Position numbers and translations under genes: made by a program. The notes beneath the pieces were generated by a model. The model was not told the DNA's origin, ran no database searches, and worked only from the letters and a program-made list of their open reading frames with translations. DNA of 24,569 bases from Butyriboletus loyo (Eukaryota; Basidiomycota; Agaricomycetes; Boletales; Boletaceae): contig JBBPSI010000315.1 in the NCBI GenBank assembly GCA_038093515.1, positions 1-24,569 on the forward strand, given 5' to 3'. Every line of letters begins with the position of its first letter. Position 1 is the first letter of the stretch. This document shows, piece by piece, positions 1 through 8,431 of the stretch.

Positions 1-180
1 TCGCGATGCCGCCCATCGCCCGCTCCCCAGTCGCCTAGTGGACGTTATCCACTTCCCCGGTTGCCCCTGCGAGTCTCTGTGCCCTTGCACGAGATAGCCC
101 CTGTCTTCTCGCCCCGTCGGGCCGGACCTTCAGCTGAGCTGTCGCGTCCCTCTTTTTTTGACCAATGACATTTCTTACAT

Positions 181-197
181 CACGTGACTAGCACGTG
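181..197 (+). promoter_or_regulatory. Paired CACGTG palindromes in the beta LTR
   Basis: CACGTG occurs at 181-186 and 192-197 in the arrangement TCACGTGAC-TAG-CACGTGA. CACGTG is the classic E-box bound by bHLH proteins (established knowledge); binding here is inference. The alpha-family LTR at 18256-18754 has the same pair with slightly longer spacing (18323-18328 and 18337-18342), and older copies show the CpG in the middle decayed to TG or CA. Confidence 0.5.
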
Positions 198-450
198 ACT
201 AGATTACGACGCGTCAGTACCTTCGCGTCGAGACCCGTATCCAAGGGCTCCGCCGTTCGCGCACCCTTCGCCCTGTGGGGCTCGCCTCATGGACATCGTC
301 ACTTCGACTTCAGCTCTTCTCATTCGCTGACGATGTCGCCATCTTGCTCGGAGCTTCGCTCCCTCGTTACCGGCACTTTGCCGCTTCTTCTTTCGACGCT
401 ATGACTCGGACGGACTCATAGCCCTTTGCCCTCGCTGCCACGCACAGCTC

Positions 451-481
451 GGTCTGTGCACGATACCCCATAGTATATAAG
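451..481 (+). promoter_or_regulatory. LTR core promoter: GGTCTGTGCAC box plus TATA box
   Basis: GGTCTGTGCAC (451-461) is followed after 12 bases by TATATAAG (474-481). The same box, spacing and TATA occur in all four other solo LTRs with a defined promoter and in the second beta copy. The TATA box makes this the likely RNA polymerase II core promoter of the downstream gag-pol gene. Confidence 0.7.
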
Positions 482-841
482 ATCGTACTTAGAGTAGTAC
501 GAGTTCTTTAGCTAATTCTACGCATCTACCAAGTGCATAGTAATCTAGCATTATACCCATCTCTTGCCGATAAAGCCGATAAGAGCCTGCTCGATCTCGT
601 CTGGTCGCCACCACACAAGATCTCGCCGACACTTGCTTTGCAAGACACCCGATAGCGTCGTTCACGCGAGTCGGCACTTTCCTTATTAGGCTCGAGCCCC
701 TAGTCAAGTGCTCGCTGCTAGTTATTGTGCGCTATCAGCGTAACAAAAGAATTAGCTCTCTTCCTGCTTCTGTTCTTCAACAGTAAAGCCGCCCCCAGCC
801 CGCCGCCGTCTCCAACTTTGCGAAGTCGCCCCGAGACCGCC

Positions 842-3800
842 ATGTCTTTCACCAACAGATACGCCCTTCTCGCTGAGAAGACCGAGGACAACATTGTCCA
901 TGCCATCGCCGCCGCCGCCATCACCTGCTCGCGAGCAGTGTGTCACAACCCCTTCCACCATCATCCTACTGCGGTAGAAGACACGCCTCCTACCTGCTTG
1001 CGAGCAGATTGCCGAAACCCCTTCCACATTCATCCTGCCGCGGCAGAAGAAACCTTTACGACTGTCACCCGCCCCGCCACCCGCCGTTCCCCGCTTTGGA
1101 AAGCGCAAGCCATCGGAAGAGCCATGCGTGCCTCTTCCCCCGTCGCGCACTTACGCGCAATCCCCCTCCCCGCCGCCCGACAAACCCCACTTCAGAAAGC
1201 CCTCTCCTTGGGAGCAGCCCGCCGAACTGGCTCCCCTATTGAAAAGGCAAGAGCCATAGGGAGAGCCATGCGTGCCTCTTCCTCCCCCGCGCAGATACGC
1301 GCCGCCACCACCGCCCCAAGGAAACTCTCCCCCCTCGACAAGGCACGGGAGATCGGGAAAGCCAGACGCGCTTCGTCCCCACCAGTACAGGTTCGCGTAA
1401 CCTCCACACCGCCGAAGAACATTCCACCACCTCTCGCGAGAGCCTGGAACATTGGGAACGCCAGACGCGCCTCTTCCCCGACACCGCCGCCGTCACAAGT
1501 CCGAGCCGCCTCCACGTCGGAGCCCTCGGTTAAGGAACTCCTCCAGACCCTGGAGTCGAGAGGCATCAGCAAGGATGCAATTCGCCAACGCCTCGAGAAG
1601 GCCTTTGGCAAGAAGAAAGAGGAACCTGCCAAGACGCTGGCAGAACGTATCGCCCCACGTCCTCTCATCGACAGAGTCTCACCCCGATCGCCGATATCCG
1701 GGTCGAGCACAGGTAAACCCGAGCCAACAGTGGACTCCGAGGGGTTTACACTAGTACAACGGAGCAAGCCGTTCGTACACCGACGCCCTCTCGTGAGGAA
1801 ACCCGCGCTCGCAAGGAAGCCTGCGCCGACGCCGGTACCCGCACAAGTACCAAAAGAGACAACTGCCGAACCCAAGGAGGAGATGACCCCTGGGGCAGTA
1901 TTAAAAGAAGCCACAATGACAACTGACGAGTTGATCGCCCTCTGGAGAAAGAAGTCCGGAGGCCCAGATGAAAAGGAGCCGGCCACCGAAATTAGGCCGA
2001 CATTAAGAAGGTCGAAACGAGCGACCTCCCCCGCAGACCTAAGGAAAGCCTACCAAGCCGCCGCGGTAGCACAAGAAATCCTCGGAAAAAGGATCCGAGA
2101 AGAAGAAGACGCGCAAGAGCGCAAGAAAAGACGACGGGAGGTCAGCAGCAGCAACGAAACCTCCTACGAGGAGGCCTCCTATGTCACGCCCCTGGAGACC
2201 CCAGGACCCATGCACGAAGACGTGCCCAATCTTATCGCCACCGAGGAAGACGATGAAGATTTGCCCCCGATTCCTCCTATTAGGGAAGAAACCCCTATAG
2301 AACGTTTCTACGATGCTCCTGGGACGACAGCAGTCAAGAGAGGAGCCGACGACGAACTGTCAGCAGAGCGGATGACGAAAATCCCCGCTATGGGAGACCA
2401 CCCGAGTTTCCCCTCCCCCGAGGTTGAGCGGCATCCCGAGACAATTGCCGCCTTCACATATTCAACTGGCCAGAAATCCCAGTCCATGCGAATCCCGGTT
2501 GTGCTGTGCGCCAACAAGAACGGGCCAGTCTTCGACACCACCGCGCTGGTGGATAGTGGAGCGTCAGGATGTTTCGTTCACAGAGACTTTGTCAAACGAA
2601 ACCACCTCCCTATTAAACGACTAGTCAAGGAGCTTAAGGCTCAGAACGTCGACGGTTCCCCAAACAAGGGCGGAACCATACGCTATTCGACGACGATGAT
2701 CCTCCAGACGGGAGGAACAGAACAACTCAGAGAGTTCCTGATTCTCAACGTAGGACAGGAGAACGTCATCCTCGGGCTGCCATGGCTTCGCGACGCCAAC
2801 CCCGACATAGACTGGACGACTGGTAAAGTCGCATTTCCAGATCACCCAGCAGAAAGACGCCCCGACGACCCGTGGGCGATTACCCAACGGTATCTGATCC
2901 GGTACCTCGACATGGACCCGGACACGAGGATGGCGCACCTCTGGAAAAAGCGCCTAGACCAGCAGGCAAGACGAACATACGACGTTCGTAGAGCGACAGT
3001 ATCCACGGAGATAGCTGCCAAGGAGGAAAAGCCGAAGAAGACGCTTCCGGCTCAGTACAGGGGATTCGAGGACGTATTCGAGAAAAAGAACCTCGACGAG
3101 CTTCCCCCATCTCGGTCTTTTGACCACGCGATCGACCTGGACAAGGACTTCCTACCTCGAGTCGCCAAGGCCTACCCTCTCAACCCTAAGGAGACGGAGG
3201 CATGCAAAGAGTTCGTAGCCGAACACCTAAAGACGGGGAAGATAGTCCCCTCCAAGTCGCCCCAAGCCGCTCCTTTCTTTTTCGTAGGAAAGAAAGATGG
3301 ATCCCTCCGTCCTTGTCAGGACTATAGGCATGTGAACGCTCACACGGTTAAAAACGCCTATCCGTTACCGCTCATCGGAGATCTCGTCGACCGCCTCAAA
3401 GGCTCGAAGATCTTCACGAAGATGGACATTCGTTGGGGATACAACAATGTCCTCATCAAGCCCGGCGATCGCTGGAAGGCCGCGTTCATCACGCCGCAAG
3501 GGCTCTTTGAGCCAACTGTCATGTTTTTCGGGCTTTGCAACTCGCCGGCTACGTTCCAAGCCCTTATGGACCACACGTTCGGTGATATGATCGCCGAAGG
3601 ATGGCTCGTCATCTACATGGACGACATCCTGATTCACTCCGAAGAAGCCGGAGTTCACGAAGAAAGGACACGCCGCGTCCTACAACGACTACGAGAGCAC
3701 AAGCTCTTCCTGAAGCTGGAGAAATGCTTCTTCGACACCGATGAAGTCGAATACCTCGGAATGGTGATCCGAGCAGGCCGCGTCCAGATGGACCCCACGA

Positions 3801-5938
3801 AACTCAAGGCGATCCAAGAATGGAAGTCGCCTACGTCAGTCAAGGCAGTCCGATCGTTCATCGGATTTTGCAACTTCTATCGCCGCTTTATAAGCAATTT
3901 CTCGGCGATATCTCGGCCTCTTCACGATTTGACGAAGAAGGCCACGAAATGGGAATGGACCCCTGAACACGAAAACGCTTTCCTGAAGATCAAGGAGATC
4001 TTCCTACAGCAGCCTGTCCTGGCGATGCCAGACACGACAAAGGAGTTTAAAGTCATGACGGACGCCTCTCTCACAGCGACGGGAGCGGTACTCATGCAGA
4101 ACGACGGCAACGGCGACCTTCACCCGTGTGCCTATCTCTCAAAGACGCTCTCCCCGGCAGAGCGCAACTACGACATCTATGACAGAGAACTATTGGCTGT
4201 CATCCACGCCCTAGAAGAGTGGCGTCACTACCTAAGGGGGACTGGTCATCCCGTAACGATACTAACTGACCACAAGAATCTGACGTACTTCCGTCAGCCG
4301 AACAAGTTGTCGAGACGACAAGCAAGGTGGATGATGTATCTGCAAGATTACGACATCAAGTTTCACCACCTCCCCGGAACCGCTATGGGCCCCGTCGACG
4401 CCCTCTCTCGCCGAGATGAAGTTGATACCTCGGCCGACAATCAGGAAGTCGTCTTACTTCCAGATTCAGTATTCGTTAACGCGCTCGACACCGCGCTAGC
4501 AGAGAAAATGGTCGTGTCTACCGAGAACGACCCGCTCGTACAGAAAGCCTTGTCGGCTATGTACGAAGCCTCCCCCATCTTCCCTCGATCAGCCCCCCAC
4601 GATTGGCTGTTCGAAAACGACAAGTTATACTACAAGGGACGCCTCTATGTGCCAGAGGAAGCGCGTCACCCCCTTGTAAAGGAACTCCACGAGGGCCCCG
4701 CCGGCGGCCATGGAGGAATATTCAGGACACAGAACTTAGTCCAGCGAGACTACTGGTGGCCCGGAATGGGCTCTTTTATTAGGAAGTTTGTCACAGGTTG
4801 CGCGGTTTGCCAGGCAAACAAGGTCAACACACACCCGACAGTACCCGGGCTTACCCCACTATCCAGCACCGCCACACGGCCGTTTCAACAAGTATCCGTT
4901 GATCTCATCACGGATCTCCCGGCGTCTATGGGATTTGATTCGGTAATGGTCGTGGTAGACCATGGCCTTACAAAGGGGGTAATTTTCATACCTTGCCACA
5001 AAACGATCGACGCAGCAGGTGTCGCGCAACTCTTTTTCGACAAAGTGTTCACCAGATTCGGTCTGCACGACCGCTGCATCTCGGACCGCGGTCCACAGTT
5101 CGCCTCAGCCTTTGCACGGGAATTAGCAAGGCTGCTAAAATACGACCTCGCCCTCTCCTCAGCATACCATCCCCAGACGGACGGCGAGACAGAAAGGGTC
5201 AACCAGGAGCTGGAGACCTACCTCCGCATATTTTGCGATGGACGCCCCGACAGATGGGCCAGCATACTCCCCATGGCGGAGTTTTCTCACAATTCGACCA
5301 CTCACTCGGTGACTGGCAAGACGCCGTTCTCGTTGATGATCGGCTATGAACCACGCGCGTACCCGGCGTTAGGACGGACATTCCTACCGGCATTAGAAGC
5401 AAGGCTTTCGGACTTAGCGGCAAGTCGCGAAGAAGCCTCAGAAGCACATGACAAGGCACGGCGCCTTATGAAAGAGCGGATCACCACGAAGTTTAAGCCG
5501 TGGAAGGTTGGAGATAAAGTATGGCTAGAAGGCCGCAACCTTAGGCTCAGATATCAGTCGCGGAAACTCGCGCCGAAACGGGAAGGCCCCTTTGAGGTGG
5601 CACAAGTAATTTCTCCCGTCGCGTTCCGCCTTCGCCTCCCGCCCACCTGGAAGATACACGACGTCTTCCACGCTTCTCTCCTGTCGTCTTACAGAGAGAC
5701 CCCCGAGCACGGCCCCAACTACACGAACCCGCCCCCAGACACCATAGAAGGCACAGTTAGGGCCAGTGAGGTGTTGAATGCGATGGGAGTGTTGTTGGTG
5801 GTCAGACATGGTTTTTGGATGGAATGGGGGTGGATGGCAGTGACGAGGTGTGGTTTGGATGCACCGAGGCGGACTTTGAAGTATTTTCGGCGATGTAGTG
5901 AGAACAATTTTGATGCGACTAGAGCGCAGGGCTCATAA
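842..5938 (+). CDS. Ty3/gypsy Gag-Pol polyprotein, uninterrupted, with a chimeric C terminus
   Basis: Single open frame of 1698 residues from ATG 842 (the open frame reaches back to 725, but 842 is the first ATG and has a purine at -3). Residues 1-70 carry two CX4CX4HXHP motifs (C29/C34/H39/H41 and C52/C57/H62/H64). Residues about 83-213 hold five degenerate repeats of the type SPLDKAREIGKARRASSP. The aspartic protease DSGA has its Asp at 571. Reverse transcriptase shows YMDD at 925-928. RNase H acidic residues are D1074, E1116 and D1143. Integrase has an HHCC finger (CAVC motif) and a catalytic triad D1354, D1415, E1451 with the canonical 35-residue spacing, then a GPF-containing C-terminal domain. 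Gag and Pol are in one frame with no frameshift or stop. From about nt 5760 the frame enters antisense copia DNA, so the last 55-60 residues are foreign, and any native tail or chromodomain is missing. No classical CCHC zinc knuckle or obvious capsid domain is seen. Confidence 0.93.
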   Translation: MSFTNRYALLAEKTEDNIVHAIAAAAITCSRAVCHNPFHHHPTAVEDTPPTCLRADCRNPFHIHPAAAEETFTTVTRPATRRSPLWKAQAIGRAMRASSPVAHLRAIPLPAARQTPLQKALSLGAARRTGSPIEKARAIGRAMRASSSPAQIRAATTAPRKLSPLDKAREIGKARRASSPPVQVRVTSTPPKNIPPPLARAWNIGNARRASSPTPPPSQVRAASTSEPSVKELLQTLESRGISKDAIRQRLEKAFGKKKEEPAKTLAERIAPRPLIDRVSPRSPISGSSTGKPEPTVDSEGFTLVQRSKPFVHRRPLVRKPALARKPAPTPVPAQVPKETTAEPKEEMTPGAVLKEATMTTDELIALWRKKSGGPDEKEPATEIRPTLRRSKRATSPADLRKAYQAAAVAQEILGKRIREEEDAQERKKRRREVSSSNETSYEEASYVTPLETPGPMHEDVPNLIATEEDDEDLPPIPPIREETPIERFYDAPGTTAVKRGADDELSAERMTKIPAMGDHPSFPSPEVERHPETIAAFTYSTGQKSQSMRIPVVLCANKNGPVFDTTALVDSGASGCFVHRDFVKRNHLPIKRLVKELKAQNVDGSPNKGGTIRYSTTMILQTGGTEQLREFLILNVGQENVILGLPWLRDANPDIDWTTGKVAFPDHPAERRPDDPWAITQRYLIRYLDMDPDTRMAHLWKKRLDQQARRTYDVRRATVSTEIAAKEEKPKKTLPAQYRGFEDVFEKKNLDELPPSRSFDHAIDLDKDFLPRVAKAYPLNPKETEACKEFVAEHLKTGKIVPSKSPQAAPFFFVGKKDGSLRPCQDYRHVNAHTVKNAYPLPLIGDLVDRLKGSKIFTKMDIRWGYNNVLIKPGDRWKAAFITPQGLFEPTVMFFGLCNSPATFQALMDHTFGDMIAEGWLVIYMDDILIHSEEAGVHEERTRRVLQRLREHKLFLKLEKCFFDTDEVEYLGMVIRAGRVQMDPTKLKAIQEWKSPTSVKAVRSFIGFCNFYRRFISNFSAISRPLHDLTKKATKWEWTPEHENAFLKIKEIFLQQPVLAMPDTTKEFKVMTDASLTATGAVLMQNDGNGDLHPCAYLSKTLSPAERNYDIYDRELLAVIHALEEWRHYLRGTGHPVTILTDHKNLTYFRQPNKLSRRQARWMMYLQDYDIKFHHLPGTAMGPVDALSRRDEVDTSADNQEVVLLPDSVFVNALDTALAEKMVVSTENDPLVQKALSAMYEASPIFPRSAPHDWLFENDKLYYKGRLYVPEEARHPLVKELHEGPAGGHGGIFRTQNLVQRDYWWPGMGSFIRKFVTGCAVCQANKVNTHPTVPGLTPLSSTATRPFQQVSVDLITDLPASMGFDSVMVVVDHGLTKGVIFIPCHKTIDAAGVAQLFFDKVFTRFGLHDRCISDRGPQFASAFARELARLLKYDLALSSAYHPQTDGETERVNQELETYLRIFCDGRPDRWASILPMAEFSHNSTTHSVTGKTPFSLMIGYEPRAYPALGRTFLPALEARLSDLAASREEASEAHDKARRLMKERITTKFKPWKVGDKVWLEGRNLRLRYQSRKLAPKREGPFEVAQVISPVAFRLRLPPTWKIHDVFHASLLSSYRETPEHGPNYTNPPPDTIEGTVRASEVLNAMGVLLVVRHGFWMEWGWMAVTRCGLDAPRRTLKYFRRCSENNFDATRAQGS

Positions 5939-5945
5939 CCTGTTA
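5762..5945 (-). mobile_element. Antisense 5' leader and gag start of a truncated Ty1/copia element
   Basis: Read on the minus strand, the end of an LTR (GATAACA, ending at 5941) is followed directly by GGTTATGAGCCCTGCGC, a leader of about 110 bases, and an ATG opening a frame that begins MSDHQQHSHRIQHLTGPN. LTGPN is typical of Ty1/copia Gag starts, and the copia copy at 13216 begins with a similar reading (LNGSN). The match stops near 5762, where the plus-strand gypsy frame takes over. What remains is therefore an LTR edge, primer-binding site, leader and about 18 Gag residues. Whether the copia element inserted into the gypsy 3' end or the two were joined by recombination cannot be told. Confidence 0.72.
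5924..5940 (-). promoter_or_regulatory. Primer-binding site complementary to the initiator-Met tRNA anticodon arm
   Basis: The plus strand here reads GCGCAGGGCTCATAACC, which matches, as I recall it, the anticodon stem-loop of the fungal initiator tRNA-Met (CAU anticodon in the centre). On the minus strand it directly abuts the copia LTR end TAACA, exactly where a PBS should be. Drosophila copia and yeast Ty5 are primed by a cleaved half of initiator tRNA-Met, and this arrangement implies the same. The stop codon of the upstream gypsy frame (TAA, 5936-5938) lies inside this site by accident of the fusion. Confidence 0.7.
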
Positions 5946-5965
5946 TCAGCTGGAATCTCTCAGCT

Positions 5966-6060
5966 GGAGCTCACTGTCAGAAACTATATATTCAAGTAGA
6001 ACTAACTTCACATACCTGGAGCTCACTGTCTTAGTTCCTCAATTTCTGACAGTGAGCTCC
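5966..6060. repeat. 95-bp palindromic element with perfect 18-bp terminal inverted repeats (MITE-like)
   Basis: GGAGCTCACTGTCAGAAA at 5966-5983 is repeated exactly as its reverse complement at 6043-6060. A third, direct partial copy (TGGAGCTCACTGTC) lies inside at 6017-6030. The flanks are CAGCT on the left and GAGCT on the right, possibly a worn target duplication. It sits in the LTR remnant of the antisense copia element. It could be a small non-autonomous DNA element or a stable hairpin of other origin. Confidence 0.55.
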
Positions 6061-7027
6061 GAGCTACATGCGAAGTGCTACAACAACAGTAAATAATGCG
6101 CCACAATGTGGCTGACAATATGACTAAGGTAACACTCTAGAAATGCGCAGAGTGCGAAATAAGTAAATGTAACAGGAAATGGATGTATTAGTTGGATGAA
6201 TGGAAGAATAGGTGGTGACATGCTTACCAAGGGATCTGCAGCAGTGCTCCATTAGCATCTGCTGATTTTCATGCTGGTTGAAGGCCTGCAGCTCCAGAAT
6301 GTGGGGTGGGAATTCTGCCTGGAGTGGGCACTGGTACCTGGCGAAGTCTGTGGGGGCAGGGTTGGCATTTTGAGGGGCAGGAGGAGGGTCTTGAAGACTG
6401 CAGAAATGTCATGAATATGAGGAATGGGGGAATGCAGGGGGTACTTACCAGGCAGGTCCACATCCATGGAGTCTTCATGAGCAAGACTGCCAGGATTTTG
6501 TGCAGCTGCTGAGGGAGCGGCAACTAAGGCAGGAGGTGGCAGGGATTGGAGATGGGAGATGCCTATGAGGGCGCGTGAGGATGTGGGAACAGGTGGGGGC
6601 AGGGGAATGAAGATATTGGTGAGGGCATCTGTGGAGTGTGACGCAGCAATGGAAAAGGGTGGAGGTGGTGGAATTAAGATGGTGGAGAGGGTGTTTGAAG
6701 GGCGGGGGGCTGCGGTGAGATGGGGAGGCGGCATGGGAATGGCGGTCCCTGCAGGAATAATGATTTGGGGGGCAGCAGCAGGGGGGAGCATTGGCGGCGG
6801 GGGAATATTGAGGCCAGAGAGAGGGTTGGACATGTTGGGGGTGGCAGCTGGAGGTAGAGGTGGTGGCAGTATGAAGATGCTGATAAGGGTATCGGAAGGG
6901 CTGCAGGCTGCAGTGTGGAGCAGAGGTGGCGGAGGGATAATCAAGCCTGCCAGAGGGTTCTGCAAGCTGTGGCGGGGGATGGGAAGCAGCAGGGGTGGTG
7001 GTGGAATGACAACTCCTGTGAGATCGT

Positions 7028-7567
7028 TGTTACACAAGCAATGCATGGTCAAATGCCAGTATGAATACTCTTTCACAAGCGGTCCAACAACAGTTGCGGG
7101 TCTACACAAAGACCTGGCAAGATGTAATCAAGGAGTTTCAGCTTAGCCCTCAACTGTTGCCAGTGAATAGACAAGTGGTTGAAACTAGGGAATCCTAGTC
7201 TAACCACAAGCCTTATATATTGTACAGAGATGTGCACAGACCAAGCTGTGCATGAGATGAACTACTACATGGCTAGACTTACAGGGTTGACAGGGATCAG
7301 AAAGAAGAGAAGTGTAATGGTGATTAACCACACGAGGTGCGGCGATCAAAAGGAAGAGAAGCAAATGGAGATTAAACACATGTGTTGTGACGTCATAGAG
7401 TCTAGGCTTTGATCTAGGCCATGACATCATATGCTTAGTCAGCAGGGGATCACATGTAAGTTCCCACAATCGTGTGTGCTATGTCACATGACCTTTGAAA
7501 GTAAAAGTTGATCAAAATGACTAAGTCCAAAGTTCAAAGTGTACGAATAAATGTTCTAATTATAACA
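7028..7567 (-). mobile_element. Solo LTR (family alpha) with 5-bp target duplication ATCGT/ATCAT
   Basis: On the minus strand it runs from TGTTATAAT (7567) to GTAACA (7028), 540 bp. Flanks are ATCGT (7023-7027) and ATCAT (7568-7572), a target duplication in which one copy has lost its CpG by G-to-A change. It shares extended similarity with the LTRs at 9774 and 18256, including a TGACGTCA site (7388-7395), the GGTCTGTGCAC/TATA promoter and the motif around AACCACTTGTCTATTC. No internal retroelement sequence adjoins it, so it is a solo LTR left by recombination. Confidence 0.88.
7212..7242 (-). promoter_or_regulatory. LTR core promoter module on the minus strand
   Basis: On the minus strand GGTCTGTGCAC (7242-7232) precedes TATATAAG (7219-7212) by exactly 12 bases. 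It is the same module as in the other promoter-bearing LTRs of this window. Confidence 0.65.
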
Positions 7568-7969
7568 ATCATCCTGCCTATCTGAAGTGGCAAAGGGGGA
7601 TGCCTCTTCTCAGGGAATGTGGAACACCTCAGCTGTAAAGGGTGAATGTCCATATGCATACTTATCATGGAACTTACAAGAGTTGACGAAATGCACTCAG
7701 TGGTGCCTGCCCTCCATCAGTGGGGATTCATGATCTTTCTGTGGGAAAGGTGTGGGGCTCAGGGTGGTTGGGTGGGTTGTGTTGAAGTGAGACTGAGGTG
7801 CAGAGCACAGCTAAGACAACAATGAATTAATGATTACCCATTTGAGGTTGGTGGATTTCAAAACATGTGGATGCGTGGGAATCTGGACATTGAATATTTT
7901 TCTCATTATATCAGGCCATCACACATTGCTCCACCCCCATCATCTCTTATTCCCTCTCAAATACTCAAG

Positions 7970-8431
7970 ATGTCAGCCAATAGAATCCTTGAAAGTGCAA
8001 GCACTCAGATCTCCCAAGCCATCAGGGAATATGTCAGCACAGGTGGCCAGGACAATTGGAACAGGGCGGTTGAGGCAATTGAGAGCAGTATGGTGAGTCA
8101 TATAAGTATTTGGTGGATGTACATGGTGACTAATAAATTCAAGTATATGGCAATGGTGGTCATCGATGAGGTGGCTGAGGTGCCACCACTTCTGGTCGCA
8201 GTCGACATGTTCTGAAGACATGATCCCTTGGAGTGGCCCAATTGGCATTGGATCATGTGGCAGGATCCTGAGGAGCTTGATGTGCACCCTTGGAGACAGG
8301 CGGAAGGCAGCAGGGGTGGGCCAAGAAGTGAGTATGGTTGATCGTCGGTCAGAAGGGGCCATGTGCAGGTGAAGCCAGAGCCCATGGAAGAGGATGACCT
8401 GGAGGATGCGGAGGATGAGCATAATATCTGA
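7970..8431 (+). pseudogene. Small two-exon hypothetical gene, decayed by two CGA-to-TGA stops
   Basis: ATG 7970 opens a 41-codon exon (MSANRILESASTQISQAIRE and on) ending at a GTGAGT donor (8093). A 51-bp intron (8093-8143) has a TGACTAAT branch point and ends TTCAAG. The second exon stays in one frame to TGA 8429-8431, passing through EWPNWHWIMWQDPEELDVHP and ending with an acidic tail VKPEPMEEDDLEDAEDEHNI. VKPE fits a sumoylation consensus. Two in-frame TGA codons (in the contexts TTC-TGA-AGA and GGT-TGA-TCG) are best explained as decayed CGA arginine codons. The protein would be about 135 residues; I do not recognise the family. It points away from the proline-rich gene at 6228-7738. Confidence 0.5.

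Larger units (their letters stand above)
1..745 (+). mobile_element. 5' LTR (family beta) of a Ty3/gypsy retrotransposon, 5' end cut by the window edge
   Basis: This stretch aligns along its whole length with the solo LTR at 13713-14522, which has defined ends and target duplications. That comparison puts the LTR end at the TAACA finishing at 745 and suggests about 75 bases of LTR lie outside the window. It holds two CACGTG sites (181-186, 192-197), a GGTCTGTGCAC box (451-461) and a TATATAAG box (474-481), so transcription should start around 500-510. This copy is rich in CpG; at many of the same positions the 13713 copy has TG or CA, so this copy is the younger one. No open frame here looks real. 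No matching 3' LTR follows the element in this window. Confidence 0.88.
6228..7738 (-). pseudogene. Proline-rich repeat protein gene, with introns, broken by a solo LTR
   Basis: Unrecognised minus-strand gene. Its body (about 7027-6460) encodes at least six degenerate repeats of about 25 residues built around IPPPPLL, as in NPLSGLNIPPPPMLPP. It then reads EDSMDVDLP and, after a predicted 59-bp intron (6390-6448, GTAAGT to CAAG), DPPPAPQNANPAPTDFARYQ and a Gln/Glu-rich stretch up to a donor at 6227. Upstream, a predicted 45-bp intron (7633-7677) joins an exon starting at 7738. The solo LTR at 7028-7567 splits the gene, and removing it with one target copy restores the frame into the first proline repeat. 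Two in-frame TGA codons upstream of the LTR fit CGA (Arg) decay at CpG. The start and the last exon are not identified. The product would be a low-complexity, probably disordered protein; no function can be assigned. Confidence 0.5.

Noticed and set aside
195..404. Open frame of 69 codons in the left LTR
   Set aside because: It lies inside the LTR upstream of the promoter, has no family features, and the aligned LTR at 13713 does not keep it.
1192..1986. 264-codon minus-strand open frame opposite gag
   Set aside because: Shadow of the repeat-rich, GC-rich gag frame; its composition mirrors the plus-strand repeats.
2308..2624. Frameshift between gag and pol in the left gypsy element
   Set aside because: The frame is continuous through the protease region, so Gag and Pol are fused and no recoding signal is needed.
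5924..5940. A tRNA-Met gene fragment
   Set aside because: Only 17 bases match, and its position directly at an LTR end on the opposite strand explains it as a primer-binding site.
6559..7146. 195-codon plus-strand Gly/Met-rich frame
   Set aside because: It is the antisense of the IPPPPLL repeat gene and runs into the solo LTR; the minus strand has introns and a meaningful repeat.
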